From Mycolicibacterium hippocampi (GTDB lineage Bacteria; Actinomycetota; Actinomycetes; Mycobacteriales; Mycobacteriaceae), in NCBI RefSeq assembly GCF_010723735.1, contig NZ_BLLB01000002.1, positions 3,286,001 to 3,350,000 on the forward strand: DNA of 64,000 nt, in the 5' to 3' direction. The translations under genes and the position numbers were made by a program. The notes beneath the pieces are model-generated. The model did not search any database. It was not told the origin of the DNA and worked only from the letters and a program-made list of their open reading frames with translations. Positions within the stretch are counted from its first letter, which is position 1. Every line of letters begins with the position of its first letter. This document shows positions 37,136 to 45,215 of the stretch, piece after piece.

Positions 37136-37930
37136 CTACGAGTTTCGAGGGGCCTTTGCGGCTCTACTCGTACCAGCTGCCGCCCTTTTCGTTGGGGCCT
37201 TCTTCGCCGGTGACTTCTTGGAAGGTCTCTTGGCTGGCTGCGAGAGGGACTCGCCACGCTTGGGCAGCTCGACGCCGACCAGCTTGGCGGCGCGCTCGCC
37301 GACCGCGCGGGTCTGGGTCGCCACGTTGCCCAGCGCCTCCTGGGTTAGGTCGGTGTATCCCTCGACCCGGCTTGCGGCCTCTTCCAGCGCGGGCTGGGTG
37401 CGCAGGTGCTCCAACGCGGCCTCGCCCCGCTCGATGAGCTTGTTGTAGGTGGTCTGCGCGGCGTCTGCGTAGCCCTCGGCGAACCTGCGCAGCTCTTCAG
37501 AGGTGAGCCGGCGACGGATGTCGTCGACCTGCGTCGGCAGTTCTTCCTGCAGCTTGTTGATGCGGGCGCGGCTCGCCTCGGCGCGGGCCTCGGCGTCGGT
37601 GCGGGCGTCGCCGGCACGCTCACGCAGCGTCGCGACGATCTCGTTGACACGCTCCAGGGCAAGGTCGGCAGCACCGACGGCGGCGAGCAGCGGGGCCTTG
37701 AGGTCGTCAATGCCGAGCTTGTCGTCTCTAGCTGAGATCCGCGTGCGGATAGATGATGCTGATGACGGGCGTGACGCTGCCTGGTTGGCCATGGCGCTGA
37801 GTTGCGCTGCCGATTGCGCGTTGACCTGGGCCATCCAGTCGTCGTGCTTCCCTTCGGCCAACTTCTGTGAAGATAGGGCGAGGTGCTGCAACGACGCACC
37901 CGCAGGTGAGGTCATGTCGACTTTGCTCAC
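37136..37930 (-). CDS. HbhA-like heparin-binding haemagglutinin homologue with unique N-terminus
   Basis: 264 residues from GTG 37930, with AGGTGG 10 nt upstream and a one-base overlap with the stop of the preceding gene. Residues about 73-220 follow HbhA closely in order and wording: [61 protein letters not shown]. The C-terminus is Lys/Pro/Ala-rich ([16 protein letters not shown]) like the glycosaminoglycan-binding tail of HbhA. The first about 70 residues are new, helical, Gln/Ser/Ala-rich and without a signal peptide. HbhA in mycobacteria is a surface adhesin and lipid-body/envelope-linked coiled coil. Here it is cargo of a mobile element, coupled to a nucleotidyltransferase-like gene. 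Confidence 0.85.
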   Translation of the reverse strand: MSKVDMTSPAGASLQHLALSSQKLAEGKHDDWMAQVNAQSAAQLSAMANQAASRPSSASSIRTRISARDDKLGIDDLKAPLLAAVGAADLALERVNEIVATLRERAGDARTDAEARAEASRARINKLQEELPTQVDDIRRRLTSEELRRFAEGYADAAQTTYNKLIERGEAALEHLRTQPALEEAASRVEGYTDLTQEALGNVATQTRAVGERAAKLVGVELPKRGESLSQPAKRPSKKSPAKKAPTKRAAAGTSRAAKAPRNS

Positions 37931-38469
37931 TACCAGTCCACCACCTCTAAGTATCCCCTGCTCAAGGACTGTCCGGTCTTTCGTGACCTTTGCCACCAGT
38001 CGTCCCAATACCCCCGTAATTCATGATAGCTCTGTAAGCGAGGGTCTCCGTCTGGATACTTGACGATGCCATAGGCATCTAGCCGAAGTAGCCGCCCGAC
38101 ATCAGGATGTATCTGGCGTGCCCATTTTTTGCCCGGATTTGTCCAGTCACGGATGGCTGCAGGATCGGGGGTACTTGCTGCGCCGTCGATGAGTGCAGTG
38201 AAGTCAATATCTCCGGGCTGGTCTTTATCGGAGACGAAACTCCCGCCGACCCAGTAGGCCGACACCACCAAACCGCGCTTGGCCTGCTGGCGCCGGTAGA
38301 TGTCCAGGTCCTCAACCAGCTCCTCGCGGAATCGATTCCCCCTCACAAACTTTCTCTCGAATTGCCGCCGGGTGCACGTGTAGCGAGCTGGTGGCAGTAC
38401 CGAATATCCGTCTGGGCCTGGTTGAAGCGACGGCAACGGAGGTCGCCGAGACCTTCTGGGCATCGCCAT
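37930..38469 (-). CDS. Nucleotidyltransferase-fold protein (DUF6932-like)
   Basis: 179 residues. The core [18 protein letters not shown] matches the polymerase-beta-type nucleotidyltransferase pattern G-S-x(n)-D-x-D; the spacing resembles DUF6932 proteins, which often sit in mobile islands and near toxin-antitoxin loci. Residues before it are a helical basic region ([18 protein letters not shown]). The TAG stop shares its G with the GTG of the HbhA-like gene, so the two proteins are made together. Predicted to transfer NMP to a protein or RNA; the target could be its partner, but that is inference. Confidence 0.65.
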   Translation of the reverse strand: MAMPRRSRRPPLPSLQPGPDGYSVLPPARYTCTRRQFERKFVRGNRFREELVEDLDIYRRQQAKRGLVVSAYWVGGSFVSDKDQPGDIDFTALIDGAASTPDPAAIRDWTNPGKKWARQIHPDVGRLLRLDAYGIVKYPDGDPRLQSYHELRGYWDDWWQRSRKTGQSLSRGYLEVVDW

Positions 38470-38529
38470 GCGGCCATTATCTCTGGTCAGTCGGCGGTTG
38501 ACGGGCCTTCTGTCTACGTTGGGTCATGC

Positions 38530-39096
38530 TCAAGCAATTTTCTCCGCAGAGTCCAGGTAGCGGTACACCGTGGCGCGGGAGACGCCCAGCATCTTGGCGA
38601 TGTCGGTGGCGTTGATGCCCTTCTCCCGAAGGCTGCGCGCCTTGGCCGCGTCGGCGTCGTCGACCTTGCGGGGACGGCCACCTTTGCGTCCGTTCGCGGC
38701 TGCGGCGACAAGGCCGGCGCGAGTGCGCTCGATGATCGTGTCGCGTTCCAGCTGGGCGAACGCGGCCATGATCGTCAGCATCGCCTTACCCATCGGGCCG
38801 TCAGTGTGAAGGCCCTCGGTCAGGCTGCGGAAGCCGACGCCGCGAGCGGTCAACTCCTCGACGACGGCGAGTACGTGCTGGGTATTACGCCCGAGCCTGT
38901 CGAGCTTCCAGACCGTGAGGACATCCCCTTCGCGGAGGTGGTCCAGGCATGCGTCAAGCTGCACGCGGCTCGACGTCGAGCCACTCACTCCGTGGTCGGT
39001 AAAGACGCGAGCTGCCCCAGCATCGCGGAGCGCGTCGAGTTGAAGCTGGGGGTCCTGGTCGGTGGTGCTGACCCGCGCGTACCCGATGATCGCCAT
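38530..39096 (-). CDS. Small serine recombinase (resolvase/invertase family)
   Basis: 188 residues. Catalytic Ser10 in YARVSTTDQ, the Arg cluster in KLDRLGRN, and the E-helix segment FAQLERDTIIERTRAG are intact. The C-terminus is a helix-turn-helix (ATDIAKMLGVSRATVYRYL). Length and layout match Tn3-type resolvases. No transposase gene is near. Direct repeats just upstream may be its recombination site. It could invert or resolve part of the element, or be the relic of a transposon. Confidence 0.92.
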   Translation of the reverse strand: MAIIGYARVSTTDQDPQLQLDALRDAGAARVFTDHGVSGSTSSRVQLDACLDHLREGDVLTVWKLDRLGRNTQHVLAVVEELTARGVGFRSLTEGLHTDGPMGKAMLTIMAAFAQLERDTIIERTRAGLVAAAANGRKGGRPRKVDDADAAKARSLREKGINATDIAKMLGVSRATVYRYLDSAEKIA

Positions 39097-39130
39097 TCCC
39101 GCCCCTGTCTCACAATCCCGTAATGCACTG

Positions 39131-39255
39131 GGTTATGAGAATACTGGTTATGAGACGGGTTTTCAAGACAGTGAACCGCACGTTGCGCCTGGGGCTGCCC
39201 GATCCCGCAAGCGAGTCGTCGCGGTCTCATCAACCCATCGTTTTCGAGACAGTGA
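39131..39255. repeat. Direct-repeat region upstream of the serine recombinase, candidate res/crossover site
   Basis: GGTTATGAGA occurs at 39131-39140 and again at 39146-39155. A 15-bp sequence, TTTTC-A/G-AGACAGTGA, occurs at 39160-39174 and 39241-39255 with one mismatch. The region is noncoding and AT-rich relative to its surroundings. The right end runs into GTCAAGTTAAG, which resembles the inner part of Tn3-family terminal repeats. Confidence 0.4.
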
Positions 39256-39263
39256 GATCGTCG

Positions 39264-40754
39264 TCAAGTTAAGGCCCAGAACCAGCCCGTGAAGGCGGGG
39301 TTGCCAATGTCGATCCATTTGCACTCTGTGAGACCCAGAGTTCCGCGCACAATAGCGCCGGGGGCGTTACACCGGTACCCCGCTGACGGACCCGAAGGAT
39401 CAATCTCCGAGGGTGGCGTCGGCGGCCTTGGCGTGTAGTCGGGATTGGGGATGTCATCTGGTGTGAGTGACCACTGGTAACCGTCTGTGTACTGCATCCG
39501 CGCACAGTAGTAGGGGGTACCACTCGGCCCGGTGCCGATGCCGTTCGGGTCGTCACACCATTCGCCGAGGGCACCCGCCGGTGGATACTCTGGTGCTGAT
39601 GGCGTCGTCGGCTGCGGGGGACGGGGCGGGCTGCTTGTTGAGCTGACCGGTGGCGGCGCAGAGGTCATGGGCGTCGTTGTCGGCGCGGTCGACACGGTTA
39701 TCGCCACACTGGATGTGGTGCTGGGATCGGCTACCCGATCACCTTGATTCGCCCAGGGTCGCCACAAGGTCACACCAACAGTCAGAAGCCCGAGGACGAT
39801 AACGACGGCCACGGCAGCCCACACGAGCGAGTAGCGTCGCCCGCCCGGCGGGGCGACCGGTTCAACCGCGACGGAAGACTCTTGAGTGGGTGCTGTCGGG
39901 GATGCCCCAGGGCCGGCGACGGTCGCCGTCGCGAACTCGCGGGCGAAGTCCTGACAGCAGGCGAACCGATCATCGCGACTCTTGGCCAACGCGGCAGCCA
40001 GAACTGGATCGAGCGAAGCAAGTTCGGGTCGTATGTTGGCGAGGGCAGGCGCTGGTGCGTTGAGGTGGCGGCTGATGACCACTGCTGGGTTCGAATTCGG
40101 GAAGAGTTGCGATCCGGTCAGCAGGTTGTAAGTCGTCGCCGCCAGAGCGTATTGATCAGCCCGACCGTCCATTGGCTCACCCATGAGCTGTTCCGGAGAG
40201 GCGTAGGCGACCGTGCCCACGGTCATATTGGTTGTCGTGATGCCGCTGGTGTCATCGAGCGGACGAGCGATACCGAAGTCGGCGAGGAAGACCGTCGGCT
40301 CATCGGTGTCGAGGTCGGCGACAATGATGTTGGCAGGCTTGACGTCGCGGTGCAGCAGGCCCTTTTTGTGAGCGTAGTCCAGCGCGCTGGCAACAGCAGT
40401 CGTGATGCGCATGACGAGGTCGGTCGGCATGCCTGCCGGATACTTCTGTTCCAGAAGGTGGCCCGCGTCAGTTCCGTCGATGTAGTCCATCGCGATCCAA
40501 AGCTGACCGTCGTGTTCACCCCGGTCATGAATCGCGACGATGTGGGGATGCCGCAGACCGGCAGCTAGGTCAGCCTCGCGGATGAACCGTTCTCGAAAGG
40601 AAAGATCGCTGGATACATCGTGGCGGAGGATCTTCAGCGCCTCCTGGCGGGGCAGGCGCGGGTGCTGGACCAGGTAAACCTCACCCATTCCGCCGGAGCC
40701 GAGCAACCGCAGAACCCGGTACCCGGCGAACGTGTTCCCGATCCGCAGCGGCAT
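39264..40754 (-). CDS. Transmembrane Ser/Thr protein kinase (PknF/PknJ-like)
   Basis: 496 residues. The N-terminal kinase domain has the P-loop GSGGMGEVY (19-27), Lys41, HRDVKPAN near 137, DFG near 158 and SPEQL in place of APE; all catalytic residues are present. A Pro/Thr/Ala linker, one membrane helix at about 308-330, and an extracytoplasmic Pro/Thr/Ser-rich segment ending in a Cys/Trp-containing domain follow. The opening AGYRVLRLLGSGGMGEVY is typical of mycobacterial PknF/PknI/PknJ-type kinases. Being carried on a mobile element it may interfere with host signalling or serve as a defence or sensor component. Confidence 0.93.
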   Translation of the reverse strand: MPLRIGNTFAGYRVLRLLGSGGMGEVYLVQHPRLPRQEALKILRHDVSSDLSFRERFIREADLAAGLRHPHIVAIHDRGEHDGQLWIAMDYIDGTDAGHLLEQKYPAGMPTDLVMRITTAVASALDYAHKKGLLHRDVKPANIIVADLDTDEPTVFLADFGIARPLDDTSGITTTNMTVGTVAYASPEQLMGEPMDGRADQYALAATTYNLLTGSQLFPNSNPAVVISRHLNAPAPALANIRPELASLDPVLAAALAKSRDDRFACCQDFAREFATATVAGPGASPTAPTQESSVAVEPVAPPGGRRYSLVWAAVAVVIVLGLLTVGVTLWRPWANQGDRVADPSTTSSVAITVSTAPTTTPMTSAPPPVSSTSSPPRPPQPTTPSAPEYPPAGALGEWCDDPNGIGTGPSGTPYYCARMQYTDGYQWSLTPDDIPNPDYTPRPPTPPSEIDPSGPSAGYRCNAPGAIVRGTLGLTECKWIDIGNPAFTGWFWALT

Positions 40755-40843
40755 GGCGAGATGTTAGCTGCTGCGCTGGACACACTCCGGCCTGTTCTGG
40801 CTGCAGCGGCCCGCCGAGTACCCCACTTCGGTACCGTCACGTC

Positions 40844-41845
40844 ATGTCATCGGCGACGACCGCCTCTGAGGATTTCCGTAGTGTTGTCCTTCGTGGCCGC
40901 AACGTGGCCTCCTTCAAGTTCGCGTTGGCGAAGTCAGTCCTGTCGTTGGCCGAGGTGGGTAAGACCTCAGCGCCATTGGAGGAATTGGCGGTTCCCTTCA
41001 GCCAGGAGTTGTGCGCGCACATCAAGGATGTGGACACACAGTCCACGTCGTCCGGGAGCCGGTTCCTCGATGCTTGCCGTCACTACAACCAGGGCATCAT
41101 CAACCACGACGAACTCGTCACCACCACGGCGCTGCTCGGTTTCGGTGATGTCATCAACGCCTTCCACAAGGTAGGGGACGGGGATGTCGGCACCCGTTTC
41201 TTTTACGACGAGCGCAAGCAGTCCCTGCGCGGTATTCGGTTCACCGACGAGCTGCTCTCCCTGGCCTCTGACGCCGATGCGAAGGAGCCGTTGGAGGCCG
41301 AGGCGGAGTCCCGATGGCGGTTGGTCGAGAGCACCTGGCACGAGAAGCGATCGACCGGCTCGACGCTGCGGGTGGTCTACGACCGGCCCTCTGAGATGAT
41401 CGTGCGCGGCATGCTGGGCCACCGCAGGTCGATCACCTGGGTGCGTCCAGGCCTGAGCGGATACCAGTCCAGTGCCTGCTTCTACTGCGGTGCGCCGGTG
41501 ACACCCCTTCTGGGCCTTGAACACTCCGCCGACGTGGACCACTTCTTCCCGCACTCGCTGATGGCGCGGGGCGTGTTCATCGACCTCGACGACGTCTGGA
41601 ACCTGGTCCTGGCGTGCTCTGCATGCAACCGAGGACCGGCGGGCAAGTTCCACCGGCTCGCGCACGGCGACTTCCTCGAACGACTGTGGAGGCGCAACGA
41701 GACGCTGATCTCCAGTCATCATCCGCTGCGCGAGGCGGTGATCGCGGTGACCGGCAAGACACCAGAGGCCCGGCTCGCCTTCCTGCGGTCTGTCCAGACC
41801 CGCGCCACCGAGCACGCCCGAGCAGACTGGAGGCCACCACCGTGA
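40844..41845 (+). CDS. HNH endonuclease-domain protein
   Basis: 333 residues, divergent from the kinase gene with an 89-bp spacer. The C-terminal HNH domain has a zinc pair CFYCG (about 212), the HNH histidine in VDHFFPH (about 231), and the second pair ACSACNRG with Asn (about 255). The N-terminal about 200 residues are helical and not recognised; they may sense the trigger or bind DNA. The TGA overlaps the GTG of the MazG-OGG gene (GTGA), so the two proteins are co-translated. Confidence 0.85.
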   Translation: MSSATTASEDFRSVVLRGRNVASFKFALAKSVLSLAEVGKTSAPLEELAVPFSQELCAHIKDVDTQSTSSGSRFLDACRHYNQGIINHDELVTTTALLGFGDVINAFHKVGDGDVGTRFFYDERKQSLRGIRFTDELLSLASDADAKEPLEAEAESRWRLVESTWHEKRSTGSTLRVVYDRPSEMIVRGMLGHRRSITWVRPGLSGYQSSACFYCGAPVTPLLGLEHSADVDHFFPHSLMARGVFIDLDDVWNLVLACSACNRGPAGKFHRLAHGDFLERLWRRNETLISSHHPLREAVIAVTGKTPEARLAFLRSVQTRATEHARADWRPPP

Positions 41846-42780
41846 CGGACGGCAAGCTTGTTCGCGACCGGATACCAGAGATTATTCGTGAGTCCGGCAG
41901 GCATGCAGATGTCCGGTACGTTTCGGGCAACGACCGGTTGGCCGCCCTAGCAGCGAAGCTGCGGGAGGAGGCAGCCGAAGCCGCTGGCGCAGTCGCCGAC
42001 CGTAACGCGCTCGTTGACGAGCTGGCCGACGTCACTGAGGTGATCTCTGCGCTCATGTCCCTGCACGACATCGCGCAGCAAGAGGTGATCGACGCGGCAG
42101 CGCGGAAGGCAGCGTCTCGTGGCCGGTTCGATACCGGTGCCTGGCTTGTCAGCGCGATTCCAGCAGCGATCCGCCGGTACAGCACCGCCGACGTCGACGC
42201 CCAGCGCGTGCAGTGGATTCCCGACCGATGGACCGCCACGTTCACAGGTCATGAGCACGCCCACGCCGACCTGCGAGCGCATTCAGAGGAGGCGGGCGGC
42301 ATCGCCCGAGACTTCATCCATAGCCATGCTGGAGGCGACCCGGTCGAGCTGTTCCTGATGGCGATGGCCTGGGGCTACCGACCGAAGGACTACGGCCCCG
42401 CACGCACGCAGGCCGTGCTGCGGGCCGACGGTGCCGAGGAGAAGATCGCGGCGATCGTGCAGGCGACGCGAGACGACGGCGCAGCGGCTGGCTGGCGGGC
42501 ACTGCTGGTCACGCACAAGATCACCGGTTTCAACATGGCTTTCGGCACCAAGCTGCTCTACTTCGCCGGGTACACCACCGAGCACAGACCGCGCCCTCTC
42601 GTCCTGGACGCACGTGTGCGTGCCGCGCTTCAGAATCTCGCTCCTGGCACAGTGCCCGCACGAGGACTGGTGCGCGAAGCCGACTACATCCGCTACCTCA
42701 ACCTCGCAGAAGAGTGGGCATCTGACCCGGCGTGGCAGCAGGCTCCCGATGTCGTGGAGTTCGGCCTGTTCGCCGGGTGA
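41842..42780 (+). CDS. MazG-like NTP pyrophosphohydrolase fused to OGG-type DNA glycosylase
   Basis: 312 residues from GTG 41842. Residues 1-85 read as an all-alpha NTP-pyrophosphohydrolase (KLVRDRIPEII, then EEAAEA and DELADV, the ExxE...ExxD metal pattern). Residues about 135-312 have the marks of a helix-hairpin-helix OGG-type glycosylase: HKITGFNMAFGTK with Lys237 and LVLDARV with Asp256. The 19-residue spacing equals that between Lys249 and Asp268 of human OGG1, the Schiff-base lysine and catalytic aspartate. FLMAMAWGYRPKDYGPART fits the bacterial OGG-like subfamily. Inference: it cleans or senses a modified nucleotide and excises a base from DNA, with the coupled HNH nuclease cutting. 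Confidence 0.7.
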   Translation: MTDGKLVRDRIPEIIRESGRHADVRYVSGNDRLAALAAKLREEAAEAAGAVADRNALVDELADVTEVISALMSLHDIAQQEVIDAAARKAASRGRFDTGAWLVSAIPAAIRRYSTADVDAQRVQWIPDRWTATFTGHEHAHADLRAHSEEAGGIARDFIHSHAGGDPVELFLMAMAWGYRPKDYGPARTQAVLRADGAEEKIAAIVQATRDDGAAAGWRALLVTHKITGFNMAFGTKLLYFAGYTTEHRPRPLVLDARVRAALQNLAPGTVPARGLVREADYIRYLNLAEEWASDPAWQQAPDVVEFGLFAG

Positions 42781-42782
42781 CT

Positions 42783-43000
42783 CCGCTTCAGTCTCGATAC
42801 CCGACCGAGATTTGCCACTCGCAGGCGTAGTCGCGCTCAACGATCTCGCGAATGACTTCAGTGCCGTGCTGATGCTCCGCGAGGCGGGTCCCAATCCCAG
42901 CCGGGCAGTTCCTCCAGCCGTTCGGTGCGCTCGGGGCTGAGCTGCGCCCGGCGTCTTTTGATCCGCGAGGAAATCGATGTCTGACAATTCCCACAAAACT
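42783..43000 (-). pseudogene. Remnant of a helicase-associated-domain protein
   Basis: On the minus strand, one frame encodes RRRAQLSPERTERLEELPGWDWD, interrupted by short shifts. This matches the repeat of the helicase-associated domain, found at the C-terminus of some large actinobacterial helicases. A neighbouring frame continues LAEHQHGTEVIREIVERDY. No single frame covers both, and nothing of a helicase core is present. It is a decayed fragment left by an earlier insertion or deletion. Confidence 0.5.
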
Positions 43001-43206
43001 CAACGCTGACCCAGATGGCGGTTAATGACGATTCACCGAGTACCTCAGATGCTCGACTGAATGCGCGTTAGCCCTGATCAGGGGTTTGCGATGGATTGCC
43101 AGTACCCCGAATAGCCACTCCTCGCCGGATCTGGGTGTCAGCATTTGCGGCTTCTCTACAGGGCGAAATCCCATTGCTCCTGTCTGGCCGGCCCTACGCG
43201 CGCCCA

Positions 43207-43332
43207 GTGAACATCGAAAGGCCTGCAGAGGCCGAGGAGGCTCCCCGGTGCTCCGACTGCGACGCGCCTTTCGTCTGGGGCGCATCTGTGCCGTGGGTGG
43301 CGCTGTGCCTCTGCGAGTTCAGAAACCTCTGA
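43207..43332 (+). CDS. Possible 41-residue zinc-ribbon-like peptide
   Basis: GTG 43207 to TGA 43332. Two cysteine pairs, CSDC and CLC, lie 16 residues apart in a Trp-containing peptide, as in small zinc ribbons. No convincing ribosome binding site. The flanking stretch 43001-43206 shows no other gene. Weak support. Confidence 0.25.
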   Translation: MNIERPAEAEEAPRCSDCDAPFVWGASVPWVALCLCEFRNL

Positions 43333-43341
43333 TGGCTCCGG

Positions 43342-43668
43342 TCAGGCACTGTCCAATTGGTCAGGGCAGTAAATCATTACTGCGGCAGCCGTTGCCTGAC
43401 CAACCGTCTGCCGGTCGTTCGCATCTTGGTACTTCTCGTAAAGCGGTATGTAAGCATCCGATTGTCTGCCGCCGGATCGCAGCACGCTGCAGAAGTATTC
43501 TCCGATTTGGATGACTGCTTCTGCGTCGTCGTTCCCCGAGAGTTGCCCGCCGAGAGTCATGTAGTACTGAAGAAAGGCCTCGTCCTCGTCGTCTATGGCC
43601 TTCGCTGAAGGTGTGCCGAGCGACATGGAAAGCAACAGGCCAGCCGCAACCACGATTCTGGTCATCAT
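43342..43668 (-). CDS. Second secreted DUF732-like protein
   Basis: 108 residues from ATG 43668 (MMTRIVVAAGLLLSMSLGTPSAKA); the longer frame from 43830 would bury the signal peptide. The mature part has the DUF732 character: acidic and helical with two cysteines (YFCSVL and IYCPDQL). It resembles the product of 36559-36894 in layout, although the sequences differ, so the element carries two exported members. Function unknown. Confidence 0.7.
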   Translation of the reverse strand: MMTRIVVAAGLLLSMSLGTPSAKAIDDEDEAFLQYYMTLGGQLSGNDDAEAVIQIGEYFCSVLRSGGRQSDAYIPLYEKYQDANDRQTVGQATAAAVMIYCPDQLDSA

Positions 43669-43852
43669 TAACGCATCGTGCCAGACCGTGTGAATGATTA
43701 CCCGTTGTTGGCAACCTGCAGAGCAGACGCCATTCGCGTGGCGAGGCAGGAGGCGACTTTCCGGCATCAACGGTGTCGACGACAGCTCGTGCTGCCGGGC
43801 ACTCGGTGACAGAGGGCTACTACTGCGCATAGCTTGCGGAGAGAGGGACGGC

Positions 43853-44173
43853 CTACTTGATGTCAGCTTCCTCGACGGGCACCAACATCAGCACCCTGGT
43901 TGTCTTCCCGGTCGTCGTGTCAGTGACCGCGAACCTCCAGGTGTCCTCGCCGAGGGCTTCACGGGGGATCGGTTCACCGTTGCGCGTCAGCTGATACGTC
44001 GGGCCAGTGAATGTGCGATTGGGGACCGGAGTGGAGCCAAAGCCCCGCTCGCTGACATGCATCAGCAGAACGTCGCCAGAGTCGGCCTTCTGAGCAATGT
44101 CGTCGCCTGAGTCGATCTCCGTGACCCCGACGATCTTGAAGCCGTACCCCGACCCTGTGTGATCTCCACCCAC
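43853..44173 (-). CDS. Hypothetical cytosolic protein
   Basis: 106 residues. A GTG start at 44173 follows GGGGAGGG. The sequence is soluble, beta-rich and threonine-rich (WRFAVTDTTTGKTTRVLMLVPV), with no signal peptide, membrane helix or recognised motif. Expressed divergently from the membrane protein gene at 44308. Confidence 0.5.
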   Translation of the reverse strand: MGGDHTGSGYGFKIVGVTEIDSGDDIAQKADSGDVLLMHVSERGFGSTPVPNRTFTGPTYQLTRNGEPIPREALGEDTWRFAVTDTTTGKTTRVLMLVPVEEADIK

Positions 44174-44307
44174 CGTTGCCCTCCCCGTGCGTCTGCTCCG
44201 GCAAGAACGCTACGTGGCATCCCTGAGAACCAGCCGGGCCGACATACCCGTCCGGCCCTCCGGCAGGTTGACGAGGCTTTTGCAGGGTCTGACCTTAGGC
44301 TCGAACT

Positions 44308-45018
44308 GTGCCCACGGAAGTCGTCGTCGCGATAATCGCGGTGTGCGGCGTGGTCCTGACCCAGGTGGTCACCTACGCAATCAGCCGCCAGAACGCCAAT
44401 GATCTGCGGGCGAACATCGACCGCGAAGTCGACATCATCGGCAAGCTGCAACCAACCTCCGACGAGGCCAAGAAGCTGGAAGCTCACGTCAGGGCCAGCA
44501 TCGGCAAGCTCATCCACCGCGACGAGCGCCGCGAGCAGCTCGTCGACATTATCTGGACCTTCGCGCCACTGTTCCTGGTCAGTAGCATGCTGTTGGGCCT
44601 GCAATGGTGGCGACAGCGCGGTGTGCCGGAGGTGATTGGCCCTGGTGTGGCCGTCGTGTACTACGGACTGTTCGCGTTCTGGGTGCTGTTGGCGCTGCGA
44701 TACCTCTGGCAATCCGCCCGCTTGATTTACTCGCTCGCCAAGATTTTGTTCGGATACATGCGCTTGTCGTGGACGTGGGTTCGGATCAGCCGCATGTGGA
44801 TACGCTCGGTCTTCCTGAAGCGCAGGAACCGCAAGACGAAGGAGCGACTTGGAGCTGTCATCGACATCGCCCAGGATCTGCTCGACACCTTGGACGAATA
44901 TCCCGACACTGGCGACGAGGGTATGCGGGCAGCAAGAGAGCAGGCAGGAGAGAAAGCAGCGCGCCGACTCGCCGATGTAGGCATCACGCTCAAGTCGAGG
45001 CCGATCCCGCACTACTGA
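44308..45018 (+). CDS. Hypothetical membrane protein with cytosolic helical tail
   Basis: 236 residues from GTG 44308. One helix at about 4-23, then a charged helical region, then two helices around 85-100 and 113-135, and a basic helical C-terminal tail (RNRKTKERLGAVIDIAQDLL). No family recognised. It lies in a group with the two other small membrane protein genes to the right. Confidence 0.6.
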   Translation: MPTEVVVAIIAVCGVVLTQVVTYAISRQNANDLRANIDREVDIIGKLQPTSDEAKKLEAHVRASIGKLIHRDERREQLVDIIWTFAPLFLVSSMLLGLQWWRQRGVPEVIGPGVAVVYYGLFAFWVLLALRYLWQSARLIYSLAKILFGYMRLSWTWVRISRMWIRSVFLKRRNRKTKERLGAVIDIAQDLLDTLDEYPDTGDEGMRAAREQAGEKAARRLADVGITLKSRPIPHY

Positions 45019-45052
45019 GCCCATTCGCGTAGCTCACCACCCTCAGTGAGAG

Positions 45053-45121
45053 TTATGGCGGCACCCACACCAACACGGAGTGCAGCAGCGCTGCCGCCAC
45101 AAACCACGCCAGCAGCCTCAC
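45053..45121 (-). CDS. 22-residue predicted transmembrane peptide
   Basis: GTG 45121 preceded by AGAGGAG about 8 nt upstream; peptide VRLLAWFVAAALLHSVLV is hydrophobic almost throughout. It may be a small membrane peptide or a downstream partner of the gene at 45216-45842, with which it shares the strand. Low confidence because of its size. Confidence 0.3.
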   Translation of the reverse strand: MRLLAWFVAAALLHSVLVWVPP

Positions 45122-45215
45122 GGTGTGACTCCTCTCATTAACGAGGCACGGAGGTGGCCTCACCCCTTCCGAAACGCTCGGAGCCAAAATTGCGGCGTCT
45201 TCGGTTGCGGCTCGC

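Noticed and set aside
38530..39275. An intact Tn3-family transposon
   Set aside because: Only a serine recombinase and possible end or res repeats are present; no transposase of about 1000 residues exists nearby.
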